Below are positions 6,684-8,047 of a stretch of DNA of 8,047 nucleotides, piece by piece. The stretch's first letter is position 1; every line of letters begins with the position of its first letter. The DNA is from an uncultured Oscillospiraceae bacterium (GTDB taxonomy: Bacteria > Bacillota > Clostridia > Oscillospirales > Acutalibacteraceae): the NCBI GenBank assembly GCA_900552225.1, contig URYX01000076.1:1-8047 (forward strand). The letters are read 5' to 3'. The notes under the pieces were generated by a model. That model searched no databases. It had not been told where the DNA came from and worked only from the letters and a program-made list of their open reading frames with translations. Both the position numbers and the translations under genes were made by a program.

Positions 6684-7561
6684 AACTACTGATTACCGGA
6701 GGAAAGGGACAGCTTGGCTGGGAGCTGTGCCGTGCACTGGAGAGCGGGAAAACGGCGCTCGGGACGGTGCCGGAGGCGCTGCGGGACTGCACCTGGCGTG
6801 CGGTGGATGTGGATGAGCTCGACATCACCGATGCGGGGGCTGTGCTGCAGTTTGTGCGGGAGTTTGTGCCGGATGCAGTCATCAACTGCGCGGCCATGAC
6901 CAACGTAGACGGCTGTGAGACGAACGAGCTGACGGCATTTCGCGTGAACGCAGTCGGCGTGCGCAATCTGGCGGCGGCCTGCGACGCGGTCGGAGCACGC
7001 TTTCTGCATGTTTCCACAGACTATGTGTTTGACGGTACCGGCCATACGCCGCACCGTGAATGGGATGTCTGTGCACCGAATACGGTGTACGGCAAGTCCA
7101 AATATCTCGGGGAACAGTATGCGCTGCATTTCTGCCGCAAGGCCTTTGTGGTCCGCACGGCATGGCTGTACGGTGCGGGCGGCAACAATTTTGTCAAGAC
7201 GATGCAGCGCCTCGGCCGCGAAAAGGATCGGATTTCCGTGGTGTGCGACCAGCGCGGCAACCCGACCTATGCGGGCGATCTGGCACACCATCTGCTGAAG
7301 CTGTGCGTGACGGAGGAATACGGAATCTATCACTGCACGGGCGAGGGAGAGTGCTCGTGGTATGAATTTGCCTGCGAGATTATGCGCCTGTCGGGCCTGG
7401 CCTGCGAGGTGGATCCGTGCACGACGGCGGAATATCCCAGCAAAACGCCCCGCCCGGCCTATTCCGCTTTGGAAAACCTGGCCCTGGCGGCTACGGTAGG
7501 AAACGAAATGCGCGACTGGAAGGAAGCGCTGACCGCCTATATTACCGAAACCAATGTATAA
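6680..7561 (+). CDS. rmlD: dTDP-4-dehydrorhamnose reductase (RmlD/RfbD)
   Basis: RmlD reduces dTDP-4-keto-L-rhamnose to dTDP-L-rhamnose with NAD(P)H, the last step of the pathway. The 293-residue product is a short-chain dehydrogenase/reductase of the extended type. ITGGKGQLGWEL (5-16) is the Rossmann glycine motif, and NCAAMTNVDGCE (69-80) and VSTDYVFDG (111-119) are RmlD hallmarks. YGKSKYLGE (137-145) holds the catalytic Tyr137 and Lys141, and RTAWLYG (159-165), GNPTYAGD (193-200) and RPAYSALEN (258-266) complete the family pattern. The ATG overlaps the rmlA stop (ATGA). rmlB follows 13 bases after the TAA. rmlC, which makes its substrate, is not between these genes and must lie elsewhere. 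The call is secure. Confidence 0.96.
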
Positions 7562-7574
7562 AGGAGACAGCCGT

Positions 7575-8047
7575 ATGAAAACCTATTTAGTGACCGGAGG
7601 GGCCGGCTTTATCGGCTCCAATTTTATCCACTATATGCTCGGCAAGTATGAAGATATTCGCCTGATCAATGTGGATAAGCTGACCTATGCAGGCAATCTC
7701 GAAAATCTCAAATCCGTGGAAAACGATCCGCGCTACGTATTTGTGCAGGCGGATATTGTCGATGCGCAGGCAATTACGGCTCTGTTTGAGCAGTATACGA
7801 TTGACTATGTTGTGAACTTTGCGGCGGAGAGCCATGTGGACCGCAGCATCCGCGATCCGGAGATTTTTGTGCGTACCAATGTGCTCGGCACGGTCAACCT
7901 GCTCAATTGCGCCAAGACGGCATGGCAGGAGGGCGAGGGCTTCCGCGAGGGCGTGCGCTATCTGCAGGTTTCGACCGACGAGGTCTACGGCAGCCTCGGG
8001 GCCGAGGGATTCTTTACGGAGACCACACCGCTGGATCCCCATTCTCC
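7575..8047 (+). CDS. rmlB: dTDP-glucose 4,6-dehydratase (RmlB/RfbB), N-terminal part
   Basis: RmlB converts dTDP-glucose to dTDP-4-keto-6-deoxyglucose with bound NAD+, the second pathway step. The 157 visible residues begin with VTGGAGFIGSNF (6-17), the Rossmann glycine loop. They continue with VDKLTYAGNLENL (33-45), NFAAESHVDRSI (81-92), and VSTDEVYGSLG (132-142), in which Asp135-Glu136 are the dehydratase acid/base pair. The YxxxK motif would lie beyond the window edge. AAGGAG (7561-7566) is 8 bases before the ATG and overlaps the rmlD stop codon region. The reading frame is still open at base 8047, so this is truncation by the window, not a broken gene. It is the last gene seen of a cluster that evidently continues. 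Confidence 0.96.
   Translation, partial: MKTYLVTGGAGFIGSNFIHYMLGKYEDIRLINVDKLTYAGNLENLKSVENDPRYVFVQADIVDAQAITALFEQYTIDYVVNFAAESHVDRSIRDPEIFVRTNVLGTVNLLNCAKTAWQEGEGFREGVRYLQVSTDEVYGSLGAEGFFTETTPLDPHS

Overview
The window reads as a chromosomal segment of a fairly GC-rich member of the Clostridia, perhaps Oscillospiraceae-like. This rests on the pairing of zapA with a U32-family peptidase gene, strong AGGAGG-type ribosome binding sites, and G+C near 60% in most genes. No marker in the window fixes the genus, so the placement is inference.

Left part (1-1675, minus strand): a tightly packed, overlapping three-gene unit. It runs from an unrecognised 190-residue protein with an internal duplication, through the cell-division protein ZapA, to a U32-family peptidase/RNA-modification-type protein that leaves the window at base 1. 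Neighbouring genes overlap by 14 and 4 bases.

Middle (1676-2070): a 395-base divergent intergenic region, GC-rich near the minus operon and AT-rich in its centre. It holds a candidate promoter for each direction, a foldable minus-strand leader, a possible 22-codon cationic ORF, and a plus-strand leader. The plus leader has a near-perfect 9-bp hairpin whose left arm could instead pair with the ribosome binding site region of the first glycosyltransferase gene.

Right part (2071-8047, plus strand): a surface-polysaccharide gene cluster that continues past the window edge. In order it holds a fused double GT2 glycosyltransferase, a second GT2 glycosyltransferase, a multi-pass O-antigen ligase/polymerase-like protein, rmlA, rmlD and the 5' part of rmlB. 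The rml genes make dTDP-L-rhamnose from glucose-1-phosphate. Both glycosyltransferases resemble rhamnosyltransferases, so the cluster probably builds a rhamnose-containing repeat unit that the membrane protein polymerises or ligates. rmlC, a flippase and the initiating sugar-phosphate transferase are not in the window.

The polymerase-like gene is clearly more AT-rich than the genes on both sides, as expected of an exchanged cassette. I see no CRISPR array, IS element, tRNA or rRNA. I found no clear new defence-type or mobile system. The most distinctive features are the two leaders, the unknown duplicated-domain protein beside zapA, a perfect 14-bp inverted repeat inside the U32 gene, and the GT2-GT2 fusion.
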